Shown here: positions 1-8,711 of the stretch, piece after piece
Numbering within the stretch: the first letter of the stretch is position 1
Layout of the letters: every line of letters starts with the position of its first letter
Assembly: GCF_900106645.1 (NCBI RefSeq)
Contig: NZ_FNMV01000001.1
Coordinates: 62,001-126,000, forward strand
Origin: Flavobacterium degerlachei
Lineage (GTDB): Bacteria > Bacteroidota > Bacteroidia > Flavobacteriales > Flavobacteriaceae
Length of the DNA stretch: 64,000 bases
Direction of reading: 5' to 3'
Translations under genes and position numbers: made by a program
Notes under the pieces: generated by a model
Databases searched by the model: none
Told to the model about the DNA's origin: nothing
Seen by the model: only the letters and a program-made list of their open reading frames with translations

Positions 1-276
1 ATGAAAATAAGTAAATGTTTTGAAATTTGAATTCAGTTTATAAGCGAATTCAACTGGGGAAATATAGGACCCAAATGTGAAATGACATACTTTACAGTCA
101 TCAAACTTGTGATGCTGGTGTGTTATTTCTGGACCGTTACCATTGTATTTGTGGTGACATTCTGTTTGAGAAAATTGCTTTACAAAATGCTCATACGTAT
201 GAAAAGACTGCGACAGTATTGTGAACAATACCGTTACTGCCAAAGAAAGACTAATTATGAGTTGCTTCTTTTTCAT
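1..276 (-). CDS. Secreted His/Cys-rich small protein, C-terminus cut by window start
   Basis: Reading the minus strand from the ATG at 276 gives 92 codons without a stop to the window edge, so the gene is incomplete. Residues 1-22 form a signal peptide (Lys-rich start, then a hydrophobic stretch with ISLSLAVTVLFTIL). The mature part is rich in possible metal ligands: ECHHKY, then ITHQHHKFDDCKVCHF, i.e. a CxxCH motif after clustered His. I recall similar small secreted proteins in Flavobacteria, often near TonB-dependent receptors or metal-related genes, but this is memory and no function is assigned; metal binding is inferred from composition only. A promoter box lies directly upstream (283-290). 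The 69-codon plus-strand frame at 82-291 is its shadow. Confidence 0.7.
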   Translation of the reverse strand, partial: MKKKQLIISLSLAVTVLFTILSQSFHTYEHFVKQFSQTECHHKYNGNGPEITHQHHKFDDCKVCHFTFGSYISPVEFAYKLNSNFKTFTYFH

Positions 277-282
277 CAGCTG

Positions 283-290
283 CAAAGGTA
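283..290 (-). promoter_or_regulatory. Bacteroidota -7 box TACCTTTG for the gene at 1-276
   Basis: On the minus strand the box TACCTTTG matches TAnnTTTG. Only 6 nt separate its last G from the ATG at 276, so the transcript would be nearly leaderless. No TTG is seen at the expected -33 position. Confidence 0.5.
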
Positions 291-310
291 GGAAAACCTA
301 AAAAAGAAAA

Positions 311-343
311 CCATCTCTTTTAACAATTTGTTAAAAGAGATGG
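311..343 (-). terminator. Intrinsic terminator downstream of asd
   Basis: A perfect 14-bp stem (311-324 with 330-343) with a 5-nt loop, followed on the minus strand by a T-rich tail (complement of 301-310). It lies 24 nt after the asd stop codon. Confidence 0.9.
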
Positions 344-367
344 CTCAAAGTATATAATTCGTATGGA

Positions 368-1357
368 TTAAACCAATTTTGACGCAACAAGATATTCAGC
401 AATTTGAATTGTATTTGTAGCAGCACCTTTTCTTAAATTGTCAGCTACTATCCACATATTCAAAGTATTTGCTTGGCTTTCGTCACGACGAATTCTGCCT
501 ACAAAAACGTCATCTTTCCCTTGTGCATACATGGGCATTGGGTAAGTATAAGTATCATTATTATCCTGTACAACCACACCATCAGTATGATGTAATATAT
601 TTTGAATGTCTGAAACCTCAAATTCATTCGTAAATTCCACATTTACCGCTTCGCTATGTCCACCTACGATAGGCACACGAACAGCAGTTGCAGTAACCGC
701 AATCGTTCTGTCACCAAGAATTTTTTGAGTCTCACGAACTAGTTTCATTTCCTCTTTAGTGTATCCATTTTCTTCAAAAGAATCACATTGTGGAATTGCA
801 TTTCTGTGAATTGGGTATTTGTAAGCCATTTCACCTTGAACGCCTGCATATTCATTTTCTAACTGTTGTACCGCCTTAACACCAGTTCCAGTGATGGATT
901 GGTAAGTAGAAACAATAACACGTTTGATGTTGTATTTTTTATGTAATGGGGCCAAAACTAATACCATTTGAATGGTAGAACAGTTTGGGTTTGCAATGAT
1001 TTTATCTGCTGCAGTCAACCCAGAAGCATTAATTTCAGGCACAACTAATTTCTTAGTAGGATCCATTCTCCAAGCAGATGAATTATCGATAACGGTAGTT
1101 CCAGCTGCAGCAAATTTTGGAGCCCACTCAAGAGAAGTTTCTCCACCAGCAGAAAACAAAGCAATGTCAGCTTTCATGTCTACAGCCGTTTGCATACCTA
1201 CAACCTTATATTTTTTACCTTTAAATTCTATTTCCTTACCCACTGATCGCTCAGAAGCAACTGGTATTAATTCCGTTACAGGAAAATTTCTTTCGGCCAA
1301 TACTTTTAACATTACCTCGCCAACCATTCCGGTAGCACCTACAACTGCTATTCTCAT
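368..1357 (-). CDS. asd: Aspartate-semialdehyde dehydrogenase
   Basis: Converts aspartyl phosphate to aspartate semialdehyde with NADPH, the branch point to lysine/diaminopimelate, threonine and methionine; cytoplasmic. The 329-residue protein has the usual length. It starts with the nucleotide-binding motif VVGATGMVGE (residues 5-14), has the catalytic Cys126 in ANPNCST and the active-site His234 in VGGHSE. The start is supported by a promoter ending 36 nt upstream and by the Rossmann motif near the N-terminus. It is monocistronic, flanked by its own promoter and terminator. Identification is secure. Confidence 0.96.
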   Translation of the reverse strand: MRIAVVGATGMVGEVMLKVLAERNFPVTELIPVASERSVGKEIEFKGKKYKVVGMQTAVDMKADIALFSAGGETSLEWAPKFAAAGTTVIDNSSAWRMDPTKKLVVPEINASGLTAADKIIANPNCSTIQMVLVLAPLHKKYNIKRVIVSTYQSITGTGVKAVQQLENEYAGVQGEMAYKYPIHRNAIPQCDSFEENGYTKEEMKLVRETQKILGDRTIAVTATAVRVPIVGGHSEAVNVEFTNEFEVSDIQNILHHTDGVVVQDNNDTYTYPMPMYAQGKDDVFVGRIRRDESQANTLNMWIVADNLRKGAATNTIQIAEYLVASKLV

Positions 1358-1393
1358 ACTATATTTTTAATATTGAAAACTTATTTCGAAATA

Positions 1394-1423
1394 CAAAAGT
1401 AAGTAATATAAAAATCAAAACAA
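1394..1423 (-). promoter_or_regulatory. asd promoter (TTG-N19-TACTTTTG)
   Basis: On the minus strand a TTG (1421-1423) is followed after 19 nt by TACTTTTG (1394-1401), the full Bacteroidota -33/-7 promoter. The implied leader to asd is about 30 nt. Confidence 0.75.
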
Positions 1424-1526
1424 GAGCGTTCACAAAAAACAACAAAATGTTACAAATAAAACATTTAGTGAGTTGCAATTCATTGCAAACTACTAAATCC
1501 TTTATTTTCAGTCTATAAAAAAAGAA

Positions 1527-1573
1527 AAACCGCCTCAATTAAGAAGCGGTTTAGTCCTGATATTAATTCAGGA
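1527..1573 (-). terminator. Tandem terminator hairpins downstream of mscL
   Basis: Two hairpins follow mscL on the minus strand: TCCTGA/TCAGGA (1555-1573), then AACCGC/GCGGTT (1528-1551). The second is followed by a T-rich tail (complement of 1516-1527) and is the likely terminator. Confidence 0.75.
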
Positions 1574-1600
1574 TAAATTAAAATATATAGTCTAGCGGCA

Positions 1601-2017
1601 TTATTTCTTCAATAAATCTCTAATTTGAATAAGCAATTCTTCCTGAGTAGGTCCAGCAGGAGCTGCAACAGCAACTTCTTCTTTCTTTTTTGTTTTTTCA
1701 GCTGCCCTTAATACAACAAAGACAAATAATGCAATAATCACAAAATTAATTGTAGCCTGTACTAGGTTACCATAAGTGATAACGGCTGCACCCGCCTCTT
1801 TTGCCGCATCTAAATCAGCATAACTATTTCCGTCTAATGCTATAAATTTTTGTGTAAAATCAATTCCACCTGTTACTAAACCTACAATAGGCATAATAAC
1901 ATCATCTACTGCCGAACCAACTATTTTACCAAATGCTCCACCAATTACGACTGCAGTTGCCAAACTTAATACATCACCCTTCATCAAAGAGGCCTTAAAA
2001 TCGCTAAAAAATCCCAT
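1601..2017 (-). CDS. mscL: Large-conductance mechanosensitive channel MscL
   Basis: Pore protein of the inner membrane that opens on membrane stretch and releases solutes during hypo-osmotic shock. The 138-residue protein starts [10 protein letters not shown] and has the glycine/alanine-rich first membrane helix ([19 protein letters not shown]), a periplasmic loop, a second helix near residues 80-105 and a charged C-terminal helix ending in a heptad-like [14 protein letters not shown]. The frame is open for 17 more codons upstream to 2068, but MscL proteins begin at MGFF-type sequences and the extra residues have no family counterpart, so I take 2017 as the start. Confidence 0.95.
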   Translation of the reverse strand: MGFFSDFKASLMKGDVLSLATAVVIGGAFGKIVGSAVDDVIMPIVGLVTGGIDFTQKFIALDGNSYADLDAAKEAGAAVITYGNLVQATINFVIIALFVFVVLRAAEKTKKKEEVAVAAPAGPTQEELLIQIRDLLKK

Positions 2018-2112
2018 AGTTTCTATTTTTTTAAGATTAAAAATATTTTCTCGGGTCCCAAAATACAAAAAAAATTAACATATTTTAACATTTTATCGAT
2101 ATTCGTAAGAAA

Positions 2113-4557
2113 TTAACGATAAAACACACGTTTTACACGTTGCGAAATGCTTGTCAGAATTTCATAGGGTATAGTATTCAGCTTTTTGGCGATATAGGAA
2201 ACCGTTGGGCTTTCGCCAAAAATGATTACTGAATCGCCTTCAGTACAATCAATTTCAGTGACATCAACCATTAGCATATCCATACAAATACTACCCAGGA
2301 TTTTTGCTTTTTTATCTTTGATACTAACGAATCCAGCGCCATTTCCCCATGCTCTAGAAATTCCATCGGCATAGCCTATAGGGATTGTCCCAATTCTCAT
2401 TGTTTTTTCCGCCATGAATTTCCTTCCATAACCTACACTGTCTCCGGCAGAAATAGTTCTGATTTGAGAAATAACCGACTTTAACGTACCTACATTCTCT
2501 AAATATTTTTGTTCTGAAGGATCATTTGAAACTCCGTATAATCCTATTCCCAAACGAACCATATTAAATTGCGCATCAGGGAAATTACTAATTCCAGATG
2601 TATTCAAGATATGGCGGATAGGATTTATCCCCAATTCAGTTATTATTTTTGATGATAATTTGTCGAATAAATTAATCTGCGACTCGGTGAAATCACGGTG
2701 TTTTACATCATCACTTGTGGCCAGATGAGATAAAATGCTTTTTATCTCGACCGTATCATTCCCTCTTAATGTGTTTATAAGCTCTTCAATTGTATCCTCT
2801 TCAAAACCCAAACGATGCATCCCCGTATCTAATTTGACATGAATGGGAAAGCGTTTCAGGTTTTTGTGTTTGGCAATTTTCAAGAAAGCATGTAAACTTT
2901 TTAAACAATAGATTTCTGGTTCTAATTGATGTTGAATAATAGCCGAAAAACTGGTGTTCTCTGGATTAAGAACCATTATAGGCAATTGGATTCCACCGTT
3001 TTTTAGAGAAATTCCCTCATCGGCGAAAGCCACACCTAGATAATCTACCTTATGGTGCTCCAGTAATTTGGCAATTTCAAGTCCGCCATTCCCGTAGCCA
3101 AATGCTTTTACCATTAACATGATTTTGACATTAGGTTTCAATTTTGATTTAAAGAAATTCAAATTGTAGCTAATCGCGTTCAGGTTTATTTCAAGTACAG
3201 TTTCATGTGTCTTCTCTTCCAATAGTTGAACAATTTCCTCAAATTGAAAAGAACGAGCTCCTTTTATCAAAATGGTCTCATTGGAGAAATCCAGATTTTC
3301 AAAATTCGAAACAAATTCAGCCGTGTTTTTAAATGTAATGCAGTTGGCAAATTTATCTTTAAACTCGGCTATGGTTTCTCCTATCCCGATTACGCGGCTA
3401 ATATTATTGGATACAATCAATTGCGCAACCTTCGAATACAACTCTTCATTTGATAATCCACTTTGAAAAATATCTGACAGGATTACCGTTTTCTTTTGGA
3501 ATTGCTTTTGACTTTCCAAAAAATCTAAAGCTATTTTTAAAGACTGAAAATCAGAACTATAACTATCATCAATAAGACTGCAATTATTGATTCCGGTTTT
3601 AACTTTCAAACGCATCTCAACGGGGAACAGCAATAACATTCTGGACTGAATAGTAGCACTATCATAGTCAAAATATAGTAACAGCATTAAACAGGAAACA
3701 GCATTTTCAACCGACGCTTTATCCTGAAATGGTATATTTAACTCATAAGAATCACCCTTGTATTTATAGTGAAGCGTTGTGCTTTGGTTTACTGTCTCTT
3801 TTTTAAACACGAACACATCAGCGTCTTCCTGATCAAAACTCCAGCTAAATGTTTTTGTATCTGGTAATATACATTTATCAACAAGTTTGTTTTTTTGATA
3901 AATCACTACTTCTGAATCCTTAAAAAGAACTAGTTTTTCTTTTATTTTTTGTTCCAAATTCTTGAAGCCTTCATCATGTGAAGATCCAATGTTTGTCAGG
4001 ATACCAATTGTGGGTTTAATGACTGCCTCCAGCTTTTGCATTTCAGTAACCGTAGAAATTCCTGCTTCAAAAATCCCAAGGTTGTGTTTTTCATTAATAG
4101 CGATGACTGACAATGGAACACCTACTTGTGAATTGTAACTTTTTGGACTTCTTATGACGTTAAAATCGGGGCTTAGCAAGAAGTTTAGCCATTCCTTAAC
4201 GATTGTTTTGCCGTTACTTCCAGTCAAACCAATTATGGGAAATTTGAAAAGGCTGCGATAATAGGCTGCAAATTGCTGTAATGCATCTCGCGTATTTTTA
4301 ACCACTAGAAAATTTGCTTTGCCTTTGCAATCTTCGGGCACATAAGTCACCACAAAATTCTGTACGCCAATATCAATCAACTCTTTGATAAAAAAATGAG
4401 CATCATTATTGGGGCCAACCAAGGCAAAAAACAAGGTATGTGAACTATTTTGTAATGAACGGCTGTCGATAGATATAGTTTCCACCTCTGCTTCGGGAGT
4501 ATTCCCGATCCATTCGGCATTAAGAACTGGGATGATATTTTTAAGTGATATACTCAT
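2113..4557 (-). CDS. murF-alr: Bifunctional MurF ligase / alanine racemase fusion
   Basis: An 814-residue fusion of two steps of peptidoglycan precursor synthesis. Residues 1-450 are a MurF-type ligase that adds D-Ala-D-Ala to UDP-MurNAc-tripeptide, with the ATP loop GLTGSNGKT at 110-118 and the Mur signature around DSYSSD. Residues from about 455 on are a PLP-dependent alanine racemase: the lysine of MLMVKAFGYGNG carries PLP (near residue 482), followed by GVAFADEG, LDTGMHRLGF and, near the C-terminus, SVGYGRKF with the second catalytic Tyr. This fusion is known in Bacteroidota. It couples making D-Ala to its consumer only in the sense of one polypeptide; D-Ala-D-Ala ligase is not in the window. 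Confidence 0.95.
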   Translation of the reverse strand: MSISLKNIIPVLNAEWIGNTPEAEVETISIDSRSLQNSSHTLFFALVGPNNDAHFFIKELIDIGVQNFVVTYVPEDCKGKANFLVVKNTRDALQQFAAYYRSLFKFPIIGLTGSNGKTIVKEWLNFLLSPDFNVIRSPKSYNSQVGVPLSVIAINEKHNLGIFEAGISTVTEMQKLEAVIKPTIGILTNIGSSHDEGFKNLEQKIKEKLVLFKDSEVVIYQKNKLVDKCILPDTKTFSWSFDQEDADVFVFKKETVNQSTTLHYKYKGDSYELNIPFQDKASVENAVSCLMLLLYFDYDSATIQSRMLLLFPVEMRLKVKTGINNCSLIDDSYSSDFQSLKIALDFLESQKQFQKKTVILSDIFQSGLSNEELYSKVAQLIVSNNISRVIGIGETIAEFKDKFANCITFKNTAEFVSNFENLDFSNETILIKGARSFQFEEIVQLLEEKTHETVLEINLNAISYNLNFFKSKLKPNVKIMLMVKAFGYGNGGLEIAKLLEHHKVDYLGVAFADEGISLKNGGIQLPIMVLNPENTSFSAIIQHQLEPEIYCLKSLHAFLKIAKHKNLKRFPIHVKLDTGMHRLGFEEDTIEELINTLRGNDTVEIKSILSHLATSDDVKHRDFTESQINLFDKLSSKIITELGINPIRHILNTSGISNFPDAQFNMVRLGIGLYGVSNDPSEQKYLENVGTLKSVISQIRTISAGDSVGYGRKFMAEKTMRIGTIPIGYADGISRAWGNGAGFVSIKDKKAKILGSICMDMLMVDVTEIDCTEGDSVIIFGESPTVSYIAKKLNTIPYEILTSISQRVKRVFYR

Positions 4558-4806
4558 TTATTTGGAATGCGATAAACGCTAATTTGTTATAAGAATTAAA
4601 GAAAATCCTTGTGTATTTACTATTTTCAAGAAAAAATATCTTTTATGAAACTTTCTCAAAAATAACACTTCTTTTTAAAATGCTGCTACTACCAAGACAG
4701 AATTTAAATATGGCTGTATGTTAAAAGCTTCTCACAAATGGCCAGTTCTTTTACTTATAACTTAAAATCAAGAAAAAAATTAGCTCACTTTTTTTTCCAT
4801 ATTCCT

Positions 4807-4814
4807 TATATTTG
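4807..4814 (+). promoter_or_regulatory. -7 box TATATTTG for the membrane protein gene
   Basis: TATATTTG matches TAnnTTTG exactly and lies 24 nt before the TTG start at 4839. No TTG is seen 19 nt upstream. Confidence 0.55.
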
Positions 4815-4838
4815 TATTGCTAACCAACTACAGAAGTC

Positions 4839-5444
4839 TTGAAAAAAATACTCCCATTATTCTCCTATATTTTTCATCCCGTATTTATTCCTTTGTACGC
4901 GACAATATATTACCTCATTTTGAATTTTTCTAATTTTGAAAGTCAGGAAATATATTTTGTCTTATCACAAATCTTTATTATTACAGTACTAATTCCAATA
5001 CTATTTTTTTTCATTTTGCGTTATTCAGGGAGAATTGGATCTATTATGGTCCCCAAAATATCTGAGCGAAAGTTGCCTTTACTCATTCAATGTTTTTTGC
5101 TAATAATTTTAGTTCGCAATAGCATCACGGTAGATCGCTATATTGAGCTCCATTTTTTCCTATTGGGAGCGTTATTCAGCACGTTGATTGCGATGCTTCT
5201 ACTACTTGCTAAAACAAAGGCAAGTTTACATATGATTGGAATAAGTGCGCTGACACTATTTGCTTTTGGACTCACAATACATCATCAAACCCAAAACGTA
5301 GCTTTAATAGTCTTCTTGATACTCATGAATGGTTTTGTAGCTTCATCTCGATTAGTAATGAAAGCTCATAGCAGTAAGGAATTAATCATAGGGATACTAT
5401 TAGGTTGCATACCTCAAATACCATTGATGTTCCTTTGGTTATAG
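4839..5444 (+). CDS. Integral membrane protein of unknown function
   Basis: A 201-residue protein that is almost entirely hydrophobic, with about six membrane segments. The start codon is TTG at 4839; no ATG fits, the N-terminus MKKILPLFSYIFHPVF is natural for the family I recall in Flavobacteria, and a promoter box lies 24 nt upstream. The topology and the short loops (SERKLPLL; a C-terminal HSSKELIIG) recall PAP2-like membrane proteins, but I see no phosphatase catalytic motif, so I do not assign an enzyme activity. Its stop codon overlaps the convergent neighbour by 6 bp. Confidence 0.75.
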   Translation: MKKILPLFSYIFHPVFIPLYATIYYLILNFSNFESQEIYFVLSQIFIITVLIPILFFFILRYSGRIGSIMVPKISERKLPLLIQCFLLIILVRNSITVDRYIELHFFLLGALFSTLIAMLLLLAKTKASLHMIGISALTLFAFGLTIHHQTQNVALIVFLILMNGFVASSRLVMKAHSSKELIIGILLGCIPQIPLMFLWL

Positions 5445-6140
5445 AATATAGAAAATAACGCCAATATTAAGCGACTTCATATCTATACTTTCGCCTTCAA
5501 TATTTGCTGATTTAAAAAGGGAGTTTAATCCGTAATGGGCATACACATTTATGGTATTATAACCCGCTGAAACATAGAGCCCGTAAAGGAGCTTATTAAA
5601 ATCCTTGTTATTCAAAACAACTATTTTGCTATCGCTATCACTATAAACCGATTTGTTGTATAGCAAATAACTAAATTTAAGACCACCGTAAATTCTCCAA
5701 AACTTGTGACTTTCATAAGTTGATGTTCTCCACCTGAATTCGATAGGGACATCGACTAGAAGTTGTGCGAATTTATTTTTGCTATAATCCGTTTCAGAGT
5801 CAATAATCGAATACACTGGCATTTCTCCAGATTCCGATATAAATAAATTTTGATTGTAGTTGTTATAGGTAAAACCAACACCCGAAGCTATGGCAATAGT
5901 CCTGTCGTCATTTATAGGCATATCCCTTAGAAAACCCGCAGAGAGACCTATAGAAAACTTATCCTGTGACAAACCCGCAGGTTTCTGTTGCAATGCATTA
6001 TAAGTAAATCCAAAGTAAAACTGGTCTTCTCGATACAAAGAATCGATTTTCACCTTTTCACCCTCTTCTATTGTTTCCGTTTCCTGCGAAAATCCATTAA
6101 AAACTGACATTAAAAGAAAACAACTTAGGAATAAGCGCAT
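5439..6140 (-). CDS. Outer-membrane beta-barrel protein, PorT-like
   Basis: A 233-residue protein with signal peptide MRLFLSCFLLMSVFNGFSQ and a predicted barrel of alternating strands (FYFGFTYN, FSIGLSAGFL, IASGVGFTYNNY, and a C-terminal strand LNIGVIFYIL). The family resembles the PorT/OmpA-barrel group (PF13568-like) common in Bacteroidota; PorT itself supports type IX secretion, but similarity is too general to say this is PorT. The frame extends to 6260, yet a promoter box at 6218-6225 lies inside that extension, and the signal peptide starts at 6140 (an alternative ATG is at 6170). Confidence 0.75.
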   Translation of the reverse strand: MRLFLSCFLLMSVFNGFSQETETIEEGEKVKIDSLYREDQFYFGFTYNALQQKPAGLSQDKFSIGLSAGFLRDMPINDDRTIAIASGVGFTYNNYNQNLFISESGEMPVYSIIDSETDYSKNKFAQLLVDVPIEFRWRTSTYESHKFWRIYGGLKFSYLLYNKSVYSDSDSKIVVLNNKDFNKLLYGLYVSAGYNTINVYAHYGLNSLFKSANIEGESIDMKSLNIGVIFYIL

Positions 6141-6217
6141 GATGTTATTTTTGTTTAATGATTGCTTCATTTTAGTATCGAATACATTTTTAGATCTTCT
6201 TATTACAAACCGGTGTA

Positions 6218-6225
6218 CAAATATA
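6218..6225 (-). promoter_or_regulatory. -7 box TATATTTG for the barrel protein gene
   Basis: Minus-strand TATATTTG, 77 nt before the ATG at 6140. It rules against the longest possible start (6260). No matching TTG is seen at -33. Confidence 0.5.
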
Positions 6226-6308
6226 GGATTTTGACGGCTTCTTGTTACTACTGTGTGCAAAAAACATCAACAACATCTAAAGCCATGCTTGAAGCAAAAT
6301 TCCATTAA

Positions 6309-6346
6309 AAAAACCCCAATCACTTTTACAAATGATTGGGGTTTTT
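6309..6346 (-). terminator. Terminator downstream of tRNA-Ser
   Basis: A 14-bp stem (6309-6322 with 6333-6346) built around CCCCAATCA/TGATTGGGG, with A-run and T-run on its two sides, so it can work in both directions. It lies 10 nt after the tRNA 3' end. Confidence 0.88.
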
Positions 6347-6355
6347 AATTTGAAG

Positions 6356-6440
6356 TAGAGAGAAAGGGATTCGAACCCTCGATATGTTGCCATATACACG
6401 CTTTCCAAGCGTGCGCCTTCAGCCACTCGGCCACCTCTCT
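6356..6440 (-). tRNA. tRNA-Ser (anticodon GGA)
   Basis: The minus strand folds as a class II tRNA: acceptor AGAGAGG with TCTCTCT, D arm GCCGAGTGGCTGAAGGC, anticodon loop CTTGGAAAG with GGA, a long variable arm (TATATGGCAACATATC) and T arm GGGTTCGAATCCC. The long variable arm and GGA anticodon identify serine. CCA is not encoded; the base after the acceptor stem is A. A terminator follows directly. Confidence 0.95.
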
Positions 6441-6495
6441 ATTAAGGATTGCAAATAACACGAAAAAAAGTGACTTTCAAAAGTAAAAATCAATA

Positions 6496-7527
6496 TTATA
6501 TTATTTCACCTCGTAAAGAAGTTTCAAAAACATCTTTAAAATCCTGCTGCGCTATATTTTGCCCTAGCAAATACATTAATTTAGTAATTGCAGCTTCAGT
6601 AGTGATATCCTTGCCTGAAATAACTCCAATTTCTTTCATAGCAGTGCTCGTTTCGTATTGCCCCATATTCACACTACCTCCAGAACACTGTGTTACATTA
6701 ACAATATATACTCCTTTACTTATCGCTTTTATCAATAAAGAAACAAACCAATCTTCAGTAGGTGCATTCCCGGAACCATAGGTTTCAAGTACAACTCCTT
6801 CTAAAGTTGGGATATCTAAAATGGCTGCCAAAACCGCTTCGCTCATTCCAGGAAACATTTTGACGATAACCACATTGTTGTCCAATTTTTTATGAACTAG
6901 TAATTCCGTAGATTGTTGTCTAGGCAATAACAACTCCCTTCTTATCTTCAGGTTAACACCTGATTCAACTAATTCAGGATAATTAGGAGAAGTGAACGCT
7001 TTAAAATGCTCGGCATTTATTTTAGTCGTTCTGTTTCCTCTATATAACTTATATTCAAAGTACAGACAAACTTCGCTTATGACCGCTTGTCCGTTTTCTT
7101 GCAAAGAGGCAATTTGAATAGCAGTAATCAAGTTTTCTTTAGCATCAGTTCGCAAATCTCCTATTGGTAATTGTGAACCAGTAAAAACAACTGGTTTGGC
7201 TAAATTTTCCAACATAAAACTCAATGCTGATGCCGAATAAGACATCGTATCTGATCCATGAAGTACTACAAATCCATCAAAACTTAAATAATTTTCTTCA
7301 ATAATTGAAGCTATTCTAGCCCATTCTTTCGGGTTCATGTTAGACGAATCAATTGGCTCTTCAAATGAAATGGTTTCAATCTCACAGTCCAATTGCTTCA
7401 ACTCAGGAATCCGATTCAACAATTTACTAAAATTAAATGCTTTTAGCGCCCCAGTGTCAAAATCTTTACGCATACCAATGGTACCACCAGTATATAATAA
7501 AAGTATTTTAGCTTTTGAGTTCATCAT
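6496..7527 (-). CDS. ansA: Type I (cytoplasmic) L-asparaginase
   Basis: Hydrolyses asparagine to aspartate and ammonia. The 343-residue protein has both asparaginase signatures: LLLYTGGTIGM (catalytic Thr near residue 13-16) and VVLHGSDTM (residues 88-95; Thr94 and the Asp-Thr pair). No signal peptide is present, fitting the cytoplasmic type I enzyme. Its start overlaps the end of the acyltransferase gene by 20 bp, so the two are probably one transcript. Confidence 0.95.
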   Translation of the reverse strand: MMNSKAKILLLYTGGTIGMRKDFDTGALKAFNFSKLLNRIPELKQLDCEIETISFEEPIDSSNMNPKEWARIASIIEENYLSFDGFVVLHGSDTMSYSASALSFMLENLAKPVVFTGSQLPIGDLRTDAKENLITAIQIASLQENGQAVISEVCLYFEYKLYRGNRTTKINAEHFKAFTSPNYPELVESGVNLKIRRELLLPRQQSTELLVHKKLDNNVVIVKMFPGMSEAVLAAILDIPTLEGVVLETYGSGNAPTEDWFVSLLIKAISKGVYIVNVTQCSGGSVNMGQYETSTAMKEIGVISGKDITTEAAITKLMYLLGQNIAQQDFKDVFETSLRGEII

Positions 7528-8650
7528 GATATTTTAATTTATTTACAACCGGATTAGCATACATTGCCAATAACCCCTGCAATGCAATAGGATTTTCAGC
7601 GTCTATACGCATTTCTAATCTTCGCTCAAAAAGCGATTTTTCGTCCTCTGTATATAAATGAGAATAACCGTTGCTACTATTCAATATATCATAGGCGATA
7701 TAATTAGTAGGCCATAACTTATAATTACTCAAAATAGAATCATCAATTACTTGAGCCAAGGCCAAGATTTGCTTGTTAGGCTTATCAAATTCTTCTTTGA
7801 TTTTATCTGTTTCAGTATTTAACACATCTCCTATGTGCATGTGTATTCTTTTCTTCTGTCCCATAACTCCACTAAGTAGGGTCATGAAATCTTCGTTCTT
7901 TTCTTTGATGTAAATCTCATTATTAGCCTCAGCCAGTAATTGCGGGATTTTCAAAACATCTGTAGGGTCATATTCATACGAAATTGAAACTGGAACTACT
8001 TTTATTTTTTTGAAATAATCCATAAGATCCATTCCATTAGCTCCCATTCCCACCATTTTCAAAACTCCTGGATTTGTAGCGTCATCTCCGTCTTTAGTTC
8101 TTCCCTCGCGTTGCGCAATCCAAACAGAACGGCTTTCTTCTAACAATAAATGACCAATATATTCTGACAGCACTTTTGAACTTTCTAACATTTCTCTAGG
8201 CGTCAATCCTCTTTGAACCAAAAAGTTTCGATTCATTTTTGCCAATACGTTAAGAAAATCTTTTTTAACCAAATTATCACCAATTGCTGATGCAGTCATC
8301 ACCAATCCATGTTCAAATAAAGCTGTATTCAACAAGGTAGTATCTAAAAGAATATCTCTATGATTTGAAACAAATAAGTAGGACTCTCCCTTTTCTAACT
8401 TTTCGAAACCAGAAGTTGTCAATCCATCAGAGCTTTTCTCAATAATTTTTCGAATAGAATGATATATAAAATTACATTGAAAATCACGTATAGAGTGTGT
8501 TTTTCTAAGTTGCTCTTTCCAAATGGAATCTTCTACCTCTGGAAAAGTAAAATTCATCAATGCCTTCATCATAGGATGATTAATCACTTTCAATATGGCA
8601 TCGTTTATTTCGGAATCATAAAATGGCCGAATAGCGTCAAATTTTTGCAT
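7508..8650 (-). CDS. Glycerol-3-phosphate/1-acylglycerol-phosphate acyltransferase family
   Basis: A 380-residue PlsC-like acyltransferase, a family that transfers acyl chains to glycerophosphate-type acceptors in phospholipid synthesis at the membrane. The core motif is FVSNHRDILLD at residues 93-103: His97 is followed by Asp99 and Asp103, so the spacing differs from the usual HX4D, as in related Bacteroidota proteins with HRD. A second conserved block, VWIAQREGRTKDG, matches the substrate-binding EGxR region. There are no clear membrane helices. The exact acceptor is unknown. It precedes ansA with a 20-bp overlap. Confidence 0.85.
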   Translation of the reverse strand: MQKFDAIRPFYDSEINDAILKVINHPMMKALMNFTFPEVEDSIWKEQLRKTHSIRDFQCNFIYHSIRKIIEKSSDGLTTSGFEKLEKGESYLFVSNHRDILLDTTLLNTALFEHGLVMTASAIGDNLVKKDFLNVLAKMNRNFLVQRGLTPREMLESSKVLSEYIGHLLLEESRSVWIAQREGRTKDGDDATNPGVLKMVGMGANGMDLMDYFKKIKVVPVSISYEYDPTDVLKIPQLLAEANNEIYIKEKNEDFMTLLSGVMGQKKRIHMHIGDVLNTETDKIKEEFDKPNKQILALAQVIDDSILSNYKLWPTNYIAYDILNSSNGYSHLYTEDEKSLFERRLEMRIDAENPIALQGLLAMYANPVVNKLKYHDELKS

Positions 8651-8711
8651 TTTTAGTAATTTAAGGTGCGCAAATGAACAAAAAAAATATTAAATTATAA
8701 TGAATTATACT

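Noticed and set aside
82..291. 69-codon plus-strand frame
   Set aside because: It is antisense to a better gene on the minus strand (1-276) with a signal peptide and His/Cys motif.
972..1370. 132-codon frame antisense to asd
   Set aside because: Shadow of the asd frame; low-complexity and no start context.
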